A stretch of 64,000 nt of DNA, from the NCBI RefSeq assembly GCF_003268775.1, contig NZ_QLSU01000004.1:186001-250000 (forward strand). Reading direction: 5' to 3'. The translations under genes were made by a program, and so were the position numbers. The DNA comes from Paraburkholderia unamae. Lineage in GTDB: Bacteria; Pseudomonadota; Gammaproteobacteria; Burkholderiales; Burkholderiaceae. Positions 1 through 9,546 of the stretch are shown here, one piece after another (within the stretch, counting starts at the first letter, position 1; each line of letters opens with the position of its first letter). The notes under the pieces were generated by a model, which saw only the letters and a program-made list of their open reading frames with translations, did no database searches and was not told the origin of the DNA.

Positions 1-112
1 ATGGTTTGAGCATAGGGGGTGCTGTCGATTAACGACAGTTAAAGTTTCTCGTGAAAATCATCAAGAGAAGCTTATGGATTCGACCCGCAGTGCAGCACTT
101 TTTGCAGCACGA

Positions 113-733
113 TCAAGCGCGCCGCACGAGCAGAAAACTCACGCCGATCAGGCCGAGAAATGCGCCACAGGTGCGATTGAACCAGCGGCGCACCGTGGCG
201 CGCGTGAGCCAGCGGCCAAGGTACATGCCCGCGAGCGAATAGAGCGCGATGGCCACGCATTCGAGCACGAGAAAGCTCGCGCCGAGCACGCCGAACTGCG
301 GCGCGATGGGTCTTGCGACATCGACGAATTGCGGCAGGAACGCCGTGAACACGAGAATCGCCTTGGGGTTGCCCGCCGCCACAAGGCACTCGCGCCACGC
401 AATGCGCGCAAGCGAGGCGTCGGCGTCGAGCGTCATGCCCACCGGGTTGGCGTCGCTGCGCCAGAGCTGCACGGCGAGCCATACGAGGTACGCGGCGCCC
501 GCGAGTTTGATGACGAAGAACACGGCTTCGGACGCGCGCAGCACGACGGCGAGGCCCGTGGCCGCGAGCGCGATCATCGCGGCAAACGAGACCAGCCGTC
601 CGGTGCCGCCGAGGAACGCGCGCAAAAAGCCGTGACGCGCGGCCACATTGATGGACAACAGGTTGTTCGGCCCCGGCGCCATGTTCAGCGCGAAGCAGGC
701 GGGCAGGAAAAAGAGCCAGGCGGTGAAGGACAT
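113..733 (-). CDS. LysE family amino-acid exporter
   Basis: A 206-residue inner-membrane protein of the LysE/RhtB translocator family, which exports amino acids or related small metabolites. The family signature PGPNNLL lies at about residues 20-26, right after the first hydrophobic segment, and some six membrane segments follow. The ORF is open further upstream, but that extension is Arg/Ser-rich and non-hydrophobic. The ATG at 733 gives the usual family N-terminus (MSFTAWLFFLPACFALNMAPG). It lies downstream of gltS on the same strand with a gap of about 110 bases and could share its transcript. Family assignment is firm; the substrate cannot be told. Confidence 0.88.
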   Translation of the reverse strand: MSFTAWLFFLPACFALNMAPGPNNLLSINVAARHGFLRAFLGGTGRLVSFAAMIALAATGLAVVLRASEAVFFVIKLAGAAYLVWLAVQLWRSDANPVGMTLDADASLARIAWRECLVAAGNPKAILVFTAFLPQFVDVARPIAPQFGVLGASFLVLECVAIALYSLAGMYLGRWLTRATVRRWFNRTCGAFLGLIGVSFLLVRRA

Positions 734-845
734 GATGACGCTCGAAGGTTTGCGCCGCGCAACGGCGCTCGATGAATCCGCGGTGAATCGCGTCATTCTA
801 GCGCGACTGGCGCGCGCCGCCTGGCGCGCCCATCTGTGGCGTTTT

Positions 846-2057
846 CTAGTGAAATATCGGCAACGCGAGAAAGAGCTTGATGACGATGGCGTTGGCAATG
901 TCGATGAAGAAGGCGGCCACCATCGGCACGACGAGAAACGCGAGATGCGAATGGCCGAAGCGCGCCGTCACGGCCTGCATGTTCGCAATCGCCGTGGGCG
1001 TCGCGCCAAGGCCGAAGCCACAGTGCCCCGCCGAGAGCACGACGGCGTCGTAGTTCGATCCCATCACGCGAAACGTGACGAAAATCGCATAGACCACCAT
1101 GAGCACGGTTTGCGCAGCGAGGATCGTGAACACGGGCAGTGCGAGCGAGGCGAGGTCCCACAGGCGCAGCGTCATGAGCGCCATGGCGAGAAAGAGCGCG
1201 AGGCTCACGTTGCCGATGAGCGCGACGGCGTGCTCGGCCACGGGGCGTCCCGCGAAGGCAAGCCCATTGGCGAGCAGCACGGCCACGAACAGCACGCACA
1301 CGAACGTGGGCAGCTCGAACGCGGTCCCGGCGATGAGTTCTGAGAGCGCGTCGCCCACCGCGAGGCTGATGGCGATGAGCGTGAGCGTGTTGATGAACGC
1401 GCCCGGCGTGGTCGGCTGCTCGGCCTTGGGTTCTTCGAACGCGTAAGGGTCGGGGGCGCTTTGCGGGACTGCCGTGCCCGAGGTATCGCCCCGCGCGCCG
1501 AGGCGCTTCATGAGATGCTGCGCGACCGGGCCGCCGAGTATGCCGCCCATGATGAGACCGAACGTGGCGCACGCAATGGCCGCCTCGGTGGCCGACTGCA
1601 AGCCGTGATGCTCGGTGAACACCGCGCCCCATGCCGCGCCCGTGCCGTGCCCGCCCGCGAGCGACACCGACCCGCCCAGCAAGCCGAACAGCGGATCGAC
1701 CCCGAACGCCAGCGAGAGCGCGATCCCCAGCACGTTTTGCAGCACGAGCAGGCCGACCACCAGGGCGAGAAAGCGCACGAGCACCGGGCCGCCGTGCTTC
1801 AGGTTGGCGATGTTCGCGTTCAGGCCGATGGTGGCGAAAAACGCGAGCATGAGCGGCGCTTGCAGCGAGGTGTCGAAGACCACGTCGACGTGCGCGTAGC
1901 TGTGCAGGCCGAACACGATCAGCGCCGCGACGATGCCGCCCGCCACGGGCTCCGGAATCGTCCACTTGCGCAGCAGCGGCACGGCGGCGACGAGCCACTG
2001 GCCGACCAGCAGCACGAGCGAAGCGACAACGAGCGTTCCATAGACTTTGACGTTCAT
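846..2057 (-). CDS. gltS: Sodium/glutamate symporter GltS
   Basis: A 403-residue polytopic membrane protein that resembles GltS (ESS family) along its whole length. GltS imports glutamate with Na+. Two inverted halves each carry a Gly-rich loop: GGSVSLAGGHGTGAAWG near residues 130-146 and SAGHCGFGLGATPTAIANM near 340-358, the reentrant-loop signatures of the family. The ATG at 2057 was chosen over an upstream start because it leads straight into the first hydrophobic helix (VYGTLVVASLVLLVGQWLV). It is divergent from the DUF2252 gene across about 340 bases. The LysE-type exporter follows on the same strand. Confidence 0.93.
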   Translation of the reverse strand: MNVKVYGTLVVASLVLLVGQWLVAAVPLLRKWTIPEPVAGGIVAALIVFGLHSYAHVDVVFDTSLQAPLMLAFFATIGLNANIANLKHGGPVLVRFLALVVGLLVLQNVLGIALSLAFGVDPLFGLLGGSVSLAGGHGTGAAWGAVFTEHHGLQSATEAAIACATFGLIMGGILGGPVAQHLMKRLGARGDTSGTAVPQSAPDPYAFEEPKAEQPTTPGAFINTLTLIAISLAVGDALSELIAGTAFELPTFVCVLFVAVLLANGLAFAGRPVAEHAVALIGNVSLALFLAMALMTLRLWDLASLALPVFTILAAQTVLMVVYAIFVTFRVMGSNYDAVVLSAGHCGFGLGATPTAIANMQAVTARFGHSHLAFLVVPMVAAFFIDIANAIVIKLFLALPIFH

Positions 2058-2401
2058 GACCGAGGTCTCATTCGAGGTCTCGCAGGGCGGCAGCGGAACG
2101 CGTTGGGCTGCCGGGGGCTGCGCCTGCAATAGCGGGGACGCATCTCCGCGTCACGGTACACCAGGCGCGCGGGCGTTGCGCTCATGGTGCGCAATCGGGT
2201 GCCTGATGATGTGCCTTCGGGCGCAATCGTTCGCCGCCGCCGGCCACGTGGCTTGCACGAAACGGGGCCGCACGCTTAAATACGCAGGCTGCGGCCACGG
2301 CGCGCAAGGCCGCCGCGTATGCAGAACGAATTTCCCCGTATTCCCCGCGATGCACGTTGCCGCGAGGCAGGTGCGAGACCGTACAAGAACCGGAGAAGGT
2401 C
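2058..2401. other. Intergenic region between gltS and the DUF2252 gene
   Basis: A 344-base gap between divergent genes, presumably holding both promoters. I found no convincing -35/-10 pair or operator. The only clear element is a GGAGAAGG ribosome binding site just before the ATG at 2402. ORFs crossing this gap are shadows of the neighbours. Confidence 0.4.
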
Positions 2402-3811
2402 ATGAATGGGAGCACCGTTGCTGAACGCGAGGCGGCCGGGCGTGCCGCGCGCGAGCGCTCGAAACGTTCGAGCCACAAGGAAGTGGGCGAGATCCGGCGC
2501 GACCCGCTCGAACTGCTGCGCCTGAGCAGCGAAGGCCGCGTGCCCAACCTCGTGCAGTTGCGCTACGGTCGCATGATCGTCTCGCCCTTCACGTTCTTTC
2601 GCGGCAGCGCGATTCTCCAGGCGCACGATCTCGCGGGCGTGCCGAACACCGGCATGACGATGGAGATCTGCGGCGACGCACATCTGCTGAACTTCGGCGC
2701 CTTCGCCACGCCCGAGCGCCAGCTCGTGTTCGATCTGAACGACTTCGACGAGGTGGCGCCCGGTCCGTGGGAGTGGGACCTCAAGCGCCTCGTGGCGAGC
2801 TTCGTCGTGGCGGCGCGGCACATGCGGTATTCGCGCGGCGTGGCCGAAGAACTCGTGATGACCGCCGTGACGCACTATCGCGACCGGCTGCGCCAGTATG
2901 CGGAGTACGGCGCGCTCGATCTCTGGTACGACAAGATCACCTTCGACCGCATGGTCGAGACGGCGCTCACGCCCGAAGGCCGGCGGCTGATCCGGCGCGG
3001 CATGGAAAAGGCCGCCAACCGCACGCACGAAAACCTGCTCGAAAAGCTCGCCGAGCGCCACAGCGACCACTGGACGATCCGCGACGCGCCGCCCGCGCTC
3101 TTTCACGTTCACGGCGTGAACACGCTGTTCGAACCCGAGGACGACTGGTTCACGCTCGGCGACTGGCGCACGCTGATCGAGCCGATGTACGCGGCCTATG
3201 CGAAAACGCTCGCGCCCGACCGGCGCGAACTGCTCGACCACTTCGCCATCCAGGATCTCGTGTTCAAGGTGGTGGGCGTGGGCAGCGTGGGCACGCGCTG
3301 CCTCGTGATGCTGCTCGTCGACCATCACGAGAAGCCGCTGTTCCTTCAGGTGAAAGAGGCACGGCGTTCAGTTATTTCGCAGTACTTCAAGTCGCAATCG
3401 CCGAAACACGAGGGCGAACGGGTCGTGCGTGGCCAGCGGCTGCTGCAAGCCGCGAGCGATATCTTTCTTGGCTGGACCACGGGCCCTTCCGGCCGCAACT
3501 TCTACGTGCGGCAGTTGCGCGACATGAAACTCTCGGTCGATCTCCAGTTGCTCGACAGCACGCTGCTTATCGGCTACGCGCGCCTTTGCGGTTGGGCGCT
3601 CGCGCGCGCGCATGCAAAGTCGGGCAGCGCGGCCATCGAAATTTCCTCGTATATCGGCCGCAACGACCAGTTCGGGGAGGCCTTGACGAGCTACGCGTTC
3701 GCCTATGCCGACCAGGTGGAGCGCGACTACGACGTGTTCGTGAAGGCGGCGCGCAGCGGCGCGATCATGGCGCGTAGCGACGAGGACATGGCGGCGGACT
3801 TCCGCGTGTGA
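2402..3811 (+). CDS. DUF2252 family protein
   Basis: A 469-residue soluble protein of the DUF2252 family, which is widespread in soil bacteria and has no settled function. The kinase-fold-like signature motifs are present: ICGDAHLLNFG near residues 89-99 and LVFDLNDFDEVAPGPWEWDLKRL near 108-130. These resemble the HxDxxxxN and DxD motifs of aminoglycoside-phosphotransferase-like folds, though the kinase comparison is inference. The ATG at 2402 is preferred to one at 2357 because GGAGAAGG precedes it at good spacing. It stands alone, with a LysR regulator about 130 bases downstream on the same strand. Confidence 0.88.
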   Translation: MNGSTVAEREAAGRAARERSKRSSHKEVGEIRRDPLELLRLSSEGRVPNLVQLRYGRMIVSPFTFFRGSAILQAHDLAGVPNTGMTMEICGDAHLLNFGAFATPERQLVFDLNDFDEVAPGPWEWDLKRLVASFVVAARHMRYSRGVAEELVMTAVTHYRDRLRQYAEYGALDLWYDKITFDRMVETALTPEGRRLIRRGMEKAANRTHENLLEKLAERHSDHWTIRDAPPALFHVHGVNTLFEPEDDWFTLGDWRTLIEPMYAAYAKTLAPDRRELLDHFAIQDLVFKVVGVGSVGTRCLVMLLVDHHEKPLFLQVKEARRSVISQYFKSQSPKHEGERVVRGQRLLQAASDIFLGWTTGPSGRNFYVRQLRDMKLSVDLQLLDSTLLIGYARLCGWALARAHAKSGSAAIEISSYIGRNDQFGEALTSYAFAYADQVERDYDVFVKAARSGAIMARSDEDMAADFRV

Positions 3812-3941
3812 CGCGTGGTGACGGGGGGCGACGGATGGTGACGAGCGCGAGGCGCGGCCAATGCGCCGCGCCGAACGCGCTATGCTTGCGCTTTTGTTTC
3901 GCCGCGCATGAGCGAGCTACGCCTGCGCGGCACGCGACCTT

Positions 3942-4835
3942 ATGCGTCTACGTCACATCGAAGTCTTTCACGCGATCATGCGCACCGGCTCGCTTTCGAA
4001 GGCTGCCGAGCTGCTGTGCGTTTCGCAGCCGGCGGTCAGCAAGGTGCTCGCGCACGCGGAGCGCAGCGCGGGCCTGAAGCTTTTCAGCCGTGCGCACGGC
4101 CGCCTGCAACCCACGCGCGAGGCCGAGCTGCTGTTCGCCGAAACGCAGAAGCTTCAGTCGAACCTGGACGGCATTCGCGACCTCGCGCGCAATCTCGCGC
4201 TGCGCCCGCAAGGGCTGCTGCGTATCGGCTGTCTGCCGAGCCTCGGCATGAGCCTGATGCCGCCCGCCGTGCAGGCGTTTCGCGCGAGCTATCCCGAGGT
4301 CTCGCTGAAGATCCAGACGCGCCACACCACCGAACTCCTCAACGCATTGCTCACGCGCGAGCTCGATCTCGCCGTCGCGCTCAATCCGCCTGCGCGGCCC
4401 GGCATCGCCGCGCACGAACTGGCGCGCACCGCCGTGGTCTGCGTCGCGCCGCCCGACGAGCCCTCGCCCGAACATGAGGCGCTTGCGCTGCGCGATTTCG
4501 TCGACGGCGAATGGATCAGCATCGGCAACGTCGACCCGCTTGGCGAGGCGATCGGCAACCTGCTGGAGGCCGAGGGCGTGGACGACCGTCTCGCGGCCGT
4601 CGAAGCGCAAACGTGGCACGTGGCGCGCGCGCTCGCGGCGCGTGGCATCGGCCGCGTGCTGCTCGACGAGATCACCGCGTGCAGCGCGGGCGAGCCGGTT
4701 GCGATACGGCGCGTGGAACCCGCGCTCACGATCGGCGTGTTCGCCATGTGGCGCGAAGGCGGCATGGACTCGCAGGCGGGCACTGCGTTCGTCGACGTGC
4801 TGCGCGGCTGCCTCGCCAAAACGTGCCAGCCGTGA
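3942..4835 (+). CDS. LysR family transcriptional regulator
   Basis: A 297-residue LysR-type regulator. The N-terminal winged helix-turn-helix (residues 1-60) is typical: MRLRHIEVFHAIMRTGSLSKAAELL, then VSQPAVSKVLAHAE and LFSR. The periplasmic-binding-like effector domain follows (about 90-295). It lies directly upstream of an ABC-type solute-binding protein and an SDR enzyme on the same strand, so it may control them, although LysR regulators more often control divergent genes. The effector is unknown. Confidence 0.9.
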   Translation: MRLRHIEVFHAIMRTGSLSKAAELLCVSQPAVSKVLAHAERSAGLKLFSRAHGRLQPTREAELLFAETQKLQSNLDGIRDLARNLALRPQGLLRIGCLPSLGMSLMPPAVQAFRASYPEVSLKIQTRHTTELLNALLTRELDLAVALNPPARPGIAAHELARTAVVCVAPPDEPSPEHEALALRDFVDGEWISIGNVDPLGEAIGNLLEAEGVDDRLAAVEAQTWHVARALAARGIGRVLLDEITACSAGEPVAIRRVEPALTIGVFAMWREGGMDSQAGTAFVDVLRGCLAKTCQP

Positions 4836-4929
4836 GCGCGTCGGGCATCGGATCCGGCGCGGGCCGCCGGTACAATCGGGCGTAGGGGAGGCTTCGCCGC
4901 GTGCGTGCTTCATGCAATCGGGAAACGGG

Positions 4930-5958
4930 ATGGAGACTGTGTTGAAGTGCTTTGGCATCGCGAGACGTTCGCGTCATCATGCGCGCGCCGCGAGGGCCGC
5001 GCGTTCGTTGTCGGTCACGTTGTGCGGCGCGCTTGCCTGCGCCTGCATCCTGGCGGGCGCGGCCCACGCGCAGGAGCTCGAAAGCCCCACGCTGCGCAAG
5101 ATCCGCGACACCGGCACGATCGTGATCGGCGTGCGCGAAGCGGCGGTGCCGTTCTCGTACATGGCGGGCGGCGCGCACGCCACGGGCTACTCGTACGAGA
5201 TCGCGCAGCGCATCGCCGGGGCCGTGCGCGACTCGCTCCAGCTTCCTGCATTGCGGGTGCGAGAGCTCGTCGTCACGCCGCAAAACCGCATCACGCTCGT
5301 GCAGAACGGCACCGTCGATCTCGAATGCAGCACCGCGACGCACACGCGTGAGCGCGAGAGCGACGTGACGTTCTCGGACAGTATTTTTGTGTTCGGCGTG
5401 CGCATGCTCGTGAAGCGCGGTTCGCCGGTGCGCGGCTTCGACGATCTCGCGGGCCGCACCGTGGTCACGACGGCGGGCACGTCGGAGGAACGCATGCTGC
5501 GGCGCTGGAACGTCGAGCACGCGATGAACATGCACATCGTCGTGGCCAAAACGCACGGCGATTCGGTCGAAGCCGTGCGCTCGGGCCGCGCCGCGGCCTT
5601 CGTGATGGACGAGCCGCTTCTGCACGCCGCGCTCGCCACCGGCTACGTGGCGAGCGAAACGCCGGGCTCGGCCGTCGCGCAAAGCGCGCGCAACATGAAC
5701 GGCGCGCAGGCGTTCGCGATCGTCGGCGACGCGGCGCGGCCCGCGGTGTACGGCTGCATGTTCCGGCGCGGCGACGTGGCCTTCAAGCGCATTGCCGACG
5801 ACACCATCGCGAAGATGGAGCGCTCGGGCGAAGCGCGTGCGCTCTACCGGCGCTGGTTTGAAATGCCGATCCCGCCGGCGGGCGTGAACCTGGACTATCC
5901 GATGTCGGCGCAGATGAAGGCGCTTTTTGCAAACCCCAACGACCAGCCGCTCGATTGA
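4930..5958 (+). CDS. Amino-acid ABC transporter substrate-binding protein (GltI-like)
   Basis: A 342-residue periplasmic solute-binding protein of the family-3 type (glutamate/aspartate, GltI-like). A long N-terminal signal ends near AAHAQE at about residues 44-49. The mature part has the usual pattern: [23 protein letters not shown], then [24 protein letters not shown], the ECGxxTxxxER-like motif of GltI. The ATG at 4930 was preferred to one six codons upstream, but neither has a strong ribosome binding site. No permease or ATPase gene is adjacent, so it is an orphan binding protein here. The SDR gene starts about 60 bases after its stop. Confidence 0.85.
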   Translation: METVLKCFGIARRSRHHARAARAARSLSVTLCGALACACILAGAAHAQELESPTLRKIRDTGTIVIGVREAAVPFSYMAGGAHATGYSYEIAQRIAGAVRDSLQLPALRVRELVVTPQNRITLVQNGTVDLECSTATHTRERESDVTFSDSIFVFGVRMLVKRGSPVRGFDDLAGRTVVTTAGTSEERMLRRWNVEHAMNMHIVVAKTHGDSVEAVRSGRAAAFVMDEPLLHAALATGYVASETPGSAVAQSARNMNGAQAFAIVGDAARPAVYGCMFRRGDVAFKRIADDTIAKMERSGEARALYRRWFEMPIPPAGVNLDYPMSAQMKALFANPNDQPLD

Positions 5959-6016
5959 AAGCGCTCGAAAACGCTCGAAAGCGATCAAGCGGCGCAACGC
6001 ATGGAGAGACGTAACG

Positions 6017-6814
6017 ATGAGTGAAACGCAAGAACGCGCAGTGACACCCGACGCAAACACGCCCGCTCGCAAGATCGCGCTCGTCACGGGCGCGGGCAGC
6101 GGCATCGGCCGGGCGTGCGCGCGCAGACTGCTCGCGAACGGCTTTGCCGTGGTGCTGACGGGCCGTCGCGCCGAGCCGCTCGAAGCGCTTGCGCAGGAAG
6201 CCCGCACGCGCGGCGAAGAGGCGCTGGCCGTGCCTTGCGACGTGACCGACGCGGCAGCCGTCGAGGGGCTCTTCGAGACGATCCGCGCGCGTTACGGCCG
6301 GCTCGACCTGCTCTTCAACAACGCGGGCCGCAACGCGCCGGGCGTGGACATCGACGAGCTTTCGGTCGACGACTGGCGCGCCGTGGTCGATACCAACCTG
6401 ACGGGCGTGTTCCTGTGCACGCGCGCGGCGTTCGGGCTGATGAAGCGGCAAACGCCGCGCGGCGGCCGCATCATCAACAACGGCTCGATTTCGGCGCACG
6501 CGCCGCGGCCTTCCAGCATCGCCTATACGGCGACGAAGCACGCCATCACGGGGCTGACCAAATCGGTGTCGCTCGACGGGCGGCGCTACGACATCGCGTG
6601 CGGGCAGATCGACATCGGCAACGCGGCGACGGAGATGGCCGAGCGCATGGCGCGCGGCGTGCCGCAGGCGAACGGCGAGATCGCCATCGAGCCGCTGATG
6701 GACGTCGAACTCGTGGCCGACGCGCTTCTGCACATGGCGCAACTGCCGCTGGAAGCGAACGTGCCGTTCATGACGATCATGGCGACGAAGATGCCGTTCG
6801 TGGGGCGCGGCTGA
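6017..6814 (+). CDS. SDR family oxidoreductase
   Basis: A 265-residue short-chain dehydrogenase/reductase. The NAD(P)-binding TGAGSGIG lies near residues 22-29, NNAG near 102-105, and the catalytic Ser...Tyr-x-x-x-Lys set is visible (SIS, then YTATKHA near 170-180). The ATG at 6017 follows a GGAGAG ribosome binding site at 6003-6008; the longer ORF reading is not needed. It follows an amino-acid-type binding protein on the same strand, so they may be cotranscribed. The substrate cannot be told from sequence. Confidence 0.9.
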   Translation: MSETQERAVTPDANTPARKIALVTGAGSGIGRACARRLLANGFAVVLTGRRAEPLEALAQEARTRGEEALAVPCDVTDAAAVEGLFETIRARYGRLDLLFNNAGRNAPGVDIDELSVDDWRAVVDTNLTGVFLCTRAAFGLMKRQTPRGGRIINNGSISAHAPRPSSIAYTATKHAITGLTKSVSLDGRRYDIACGQIDIGNAATEMAERMARGVPQANGEIAIEPLMDVELVADALLHMAQLPLEANVPFMTIMATKMPFVGRG

Positions 6815-6943
6815 ACGGGGCGGCCCGGGCGCAAGACCGGGCACTGGACGGGACACAGCGGCGGGGGCGCGCAGACGCTGGCGCACGCGAGCGCGCCGCC
6901 TCCCGTATACTGGCCGCTGAACCATCACGACGCCCGAGCGCCC

Positions 6944-7204
6944 ATGCCTGCACACCCGCGTCCGGACGACGATCCGCGCCCCCAGCCGCCCGAATGCCCC
7001 AATAACGACGACTGCTGCCATAGTGGCTGCGACCCCTGCATCTTCGACCTGTACGACGAGGAGTACGGCCGGTATCGCACCGCGCTGGCTGCGTGGGAAG
7101 CGCGCGAAGCCGAGCGGCAGACGCAGGTGGCGGCCAAGCCGGCCGCCGGTGCCGCCGGTTCGGCCGAACCGCCGCACGGCAAGGCCTCACGCCAGTCGCA
7201 CTGA
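6944..7204 (+). CDS. Oxidoreductase-like domain protein
   Basis: An 86-residue protein whose N-terminal half matches the small 'oxidoreductase-like' domain (PF09791 type). The diagnostic Cys-rich core is DDCCHSGCDPCIFDLYDEEYGRY at about residues 24-46. In eukaryotes the domain is found at the N-terminus of larger redox-related proteins; its bacterial role is not known. Four closely spaced Cys (CC...C..C) suggest metal binding, which is inference. The C-terminus is Ala/Gly-rich and probably disordered. It precedes the SIR2 gene by about 60 bases on the same strand. Confidence 0.82.
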   Translation: MPAHPRPDDDPRPQPPECPNNDDCCHSGCDPCIFDLYDEEYGRYRTALAAWEAREAERQTQVAAKPAAGAAGSAEPPHGKASRQSH

Positions 7205-7262
7205 CCGGGCCGAATCGTACTGAATTGCACCGAAGCGCGCCGAAGCGTATTGCCCCTCCGCC

Positions 7263-8129
7263 ATGACCGAATCCGCTCTCGTACCCAACGCCCCTGTTCT
7301 CGACGCCGCCGCGCTCGACGCGCTGCAAGCTTTCGTTGAGCGTCACCCGCGCCTCTTCGTTCTGACCGGCGCGGGCATCAGCACGGACTCGGGCATTCCC
7401 GGCTATCGCGACGAGAACGGCGCCTGGAAGCGCTCGCCGCCGATCACGTTGCAGGAGTTCCTCGGCTCCGAGGGCATGCGGCGGCGCTACTGGGCGCGCA
7501 GCCTGATCGGCTGGCCCACGGTGGGGCTTGCGCAGCCCAACGGCGCGCATCGTGCGCTCGCGCGCCTGGGCGCGGCGGGCTACGCGCGCACGCTCGTCAC
7601 GCAGAACGTGGACGGACTGCACCAGCGCGCGGGCAGCCACGACGTGATCGAGTTGCACGGCAGCATCGCGCACGTGCATTGCCTCGACTGCGGCGCGCAG
7701 TATTCGCGCGAGTCGATCCAGCCGGAACTCGTCGCGCGCAACCCCGCCGTTGCGGCGGCAAGCGCGGAGCCCGCCGCCGACGGCGACGCCCATCTCGACT
7801 TCGACGGCGCCAACGCCTTCCATGTGCCCGCGTGCGCGGCGTGCGGCGGCATGCTCAAGCCATCGGTGGTGTTTTTCGGCGAGAACGTGCCGCGCGAGCG
7901 CGTGGCGGCCGCTTCGAACGCGCTCGATGAAGCCGACGCCGTGCTCGTGGTCGGCTCCTCGTTGATGGTGTATTCGGGCTATCGCTTCTGCGCCTGGGCG
8001 CAGCAGCGCGGCAAGTCCGTGGCCGCCATCAACATGGGCAAGACGCGCGCCGACCCGTTGCTCGCGCTGAAGCTGGAAGCACCATGCGCGGCCGTGCTCG
8101 ACGCGCTCGACGCCCGGCTATGCGCCTGA
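7263..8129 (+). CDS. NAD-dependent protein deacylase, SIR2 family
   Basis: A 288-residue sirtuin. It shows the NAD pocket GAGISTDSGIPGYRDENG (36-53), TQNVDGLH (113-120) with the conserved Asn/Asp, and the catalytic His132 in ELHGS. A zinc finger is formed by C140/C143 and C191/C194, followed by KPSVVFFGENVP. Family knowledge: it removes acyl groups from lysines using NAD+, giving O-acyl-ADP-ribose and nicotinamide. The GIPGYRDENGAWKR loop resembles class II (SIRT4-like) enzymes. It is the second gene of a closely spaced + strand run; a PPOX-type flavoprotein gene starts about 40 bases after its stop. Confidence 0.93.
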   Translation: MTESALVPNAPVLDAAALDALQAFVERHPRLFVLTGAGISTDSGIPGYRDENGAWKRSPPITLQEFLGSEGMRRRYWARSLIGWPTVGLAQPNGAHRALARLGAAGYARTLVTQNVDGLHQRAGSHDVIELHGSIAHVHCLDCGAQYSRESIQPELVARNPAVAAASAEPAADGDAHLDFDGANAFHVPACAACGGMLKPSVVFFGENVPRERVAAASNALDEADAVLVVGSSLMVYSGYRFCAWAQQRGKSVAAINMGKTRADPLLALKLEAPCAAVLDALDARLCA

Positions 8130-8168
8130 TCTCCCGCTCGCCATTCGCCATTCAACGGAACCGACGCC

Positions 8169-8786
8169 ATGCTGAACACGCTAGCCGACCTCGAAGCGCA
8201 CTACGGCACGCCGCACGAGCGCGCGTTGCGCAAGGAAATCGATCACGTCAACGCGGACTACCGTCGCTTTATCGAAAGCTCGCCGTTCGTCGTGCTGGCC
8301 ACGGGTAGCGCCGACGGGCTCGACTGCTCGCCGCGCGGCGACGCGCCGGGTTTCGTGCGCATTCTCGACGAGCGCACGCTCGCGCTGCCCGACCGGCCCG
8401 GCAACAACCGCGTGGACAGCCTGCGCAACGTGGTGGCCTCGTCCCAGGTGGGCCTGCTGTTCATTGTGCCCGGCGTGGGCGAGATGCTGCGCGTGAACGG
8501 ACGCGGCCGTGTAAGCACCGAAGCGTCGCTGCTCGCGAGCTTCGCCGTGGACGGCAAGCCGCCGCGCTCGGTGCTCGTGATCGACGTGCAAAGCGTGTAC
8601 TTCCATTGCTCGAAGGCCATCGTGCGCTCGAAGCTGTGGGACCCGTCGCGCCATGTCGAGCGCTCGCAACTGCCCAGCGCGGGCGACATGCTACGCCGCG
8701 TGAACGAGGAGCAATATGGCGAGACGTTCGACAGCGAGACTTACGAAGCCGGTCTCGCCGAACGCATCAAGCACACCCTGTACTGA
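8169..8786 (+). CDS. Pyridoxamine 5'-phosphate oxidase-type flavoprotein (MSMEG_1061-like)
   Basis: A 205-residue protein with the FMN-binding split-barrel fold of PPOX-type flavoproteins, closest in pattern to the MSMEG_1061 family. Supporting segments are SSPFVVLATGSADGLDCSPRGDAPGFV near residues 37-63, LPDRPGNNRVDSLRNVV near 75-91, and HCSKAIVRSKLW near 142-153. The predicted cofactor is FMN (or F420-like in actinobacterial relatives); the substrate is unknown. It sits between the SIR2 gene and a DUF938 gene with gaps of tens of bases, so these three are probably cotranscribed. Confidence 0.87.
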   Translation: MLNTLADLEAHYGTPHERALRKEIDHVNADYRRFIESSPFVVLATGSADGLDCSPRGDAPGFVRILDERTLALPDRPGNNRVDSLRNVVASSQVGLLFIVPGVGEMLRVNGRGRVSTEASLLASFAVDGKPPRSVLVIDVQSVYFHCSKAIVRSKLWDPSRHVERSQLPSAGDMLRRVNEEQYGETFDSETYEAGLAERIKHTLY

Positions 8787-8811
8787 CCGAACGTTGAAAG
8801 AACGCTAGACG

Positions 8812-9426
8812 ATGAACGACCCGCAAGCCGCCCAGCGCCTCAGCGCGCCCGCCGCCGAGCGCAATGCCGCGCCGATCCTCGACGTGCTGCGCGGCGCGTT
8901 GCCCGCGCATGGCACCGTGCTCGAAATCGCGAGCGGCACCGGCCAGCATGCCGTACACTTCGCGGCCGCGTTGCCGGACATCACCTGGCAGCCGAGCGAC
9001 GCCGACGCGCGCTCGCGCGCCTCGATTTCCGCATGGCGCGCCCACACGGGCCTCGCGAACCTGCGCGAGCCGCTCGATCTCGACGTGCGCCGCGAGCCCT
9101 GGCCGATCGGCGCGGTGGACGCCATCGTCTGCATCAACATGATTCACATTGCGCCGTGGGAAGCGGCAAAGGCGCTCATGAAAGGCGCGGGCGCGCGCGT
9201 TGCTTCAGGGGGAGCGCTCGTGCTCTACGGGCCGTACCGGCGCGAAGGCGCGCACACGGCGCCGAGCAACGAGGCCTTCGACGCCGACTTGCGCGCGCGC
9301 GACGCCGCATGGGGCGTGCGCGACATGGAAGACGTGGAGGCGCTGGCGTTGGCGCAGGGCTTCGTATGCGAGGCGCGCGTGCCGATGCCGGCCAACAATT
9401 TCAGCCTGGTGTTCCGCAAACGCTAA
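8812..9426 (+). CDS. DUF938 family SAM-dependent methyltransferase
   Basis: A 204-residue protein of the DUF938 family, a class I methyltransferase-like fold. The start APAAERNAAPILDVLR (16-31) and the SAM-binding loop VLEIASGTGQHAVHFA (38-53) are typical. DAIVCINMIHIAPWEA (about 104-119) follows, as in other members. The target is unknown. It is the last gene of the + strand run starting at 6944; the gap to gnd is about 120 bases and probably holds the gnd promoter. Confidence 0.88.
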   Translation: MNDPQAAQRLSAPAAERNAAPILDVLRGALPAHGTVLEIASGTGQHAVHFAAALPDITWQPSDADARSRASISAWRAHTGLANLREPLDLDVRREPWPIGAVDAIVCINMIHIAPWEAAKALMKGAGARVASGGALVLYGPYRREGAHTAPSNEAFDADLRARDAAWGVRDMEDVEALALAQGFVCEARVPMPANNFSLVFRKR

Positions 9427-9546
9427 CGCAGGCGGGGGTACGTCAGCCGCGCGTGCGCGCGTTCGCGCAGCGCCCGGACGTTTCCCTTATGCTTGCACGG
9501 TTGGCGCCTTTTGCGGCGCCGTCTATGAATGAAGTGGAGAATCAAC

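Noticed and set aside
51..242. 63-codon ORF at the window start
   Set aside because: GTG start without a ribosome binding site, running antisense over the end of the LysE gene. The first 112 bases show only a small CTGTCG/CGACAG hairpin and no gene.
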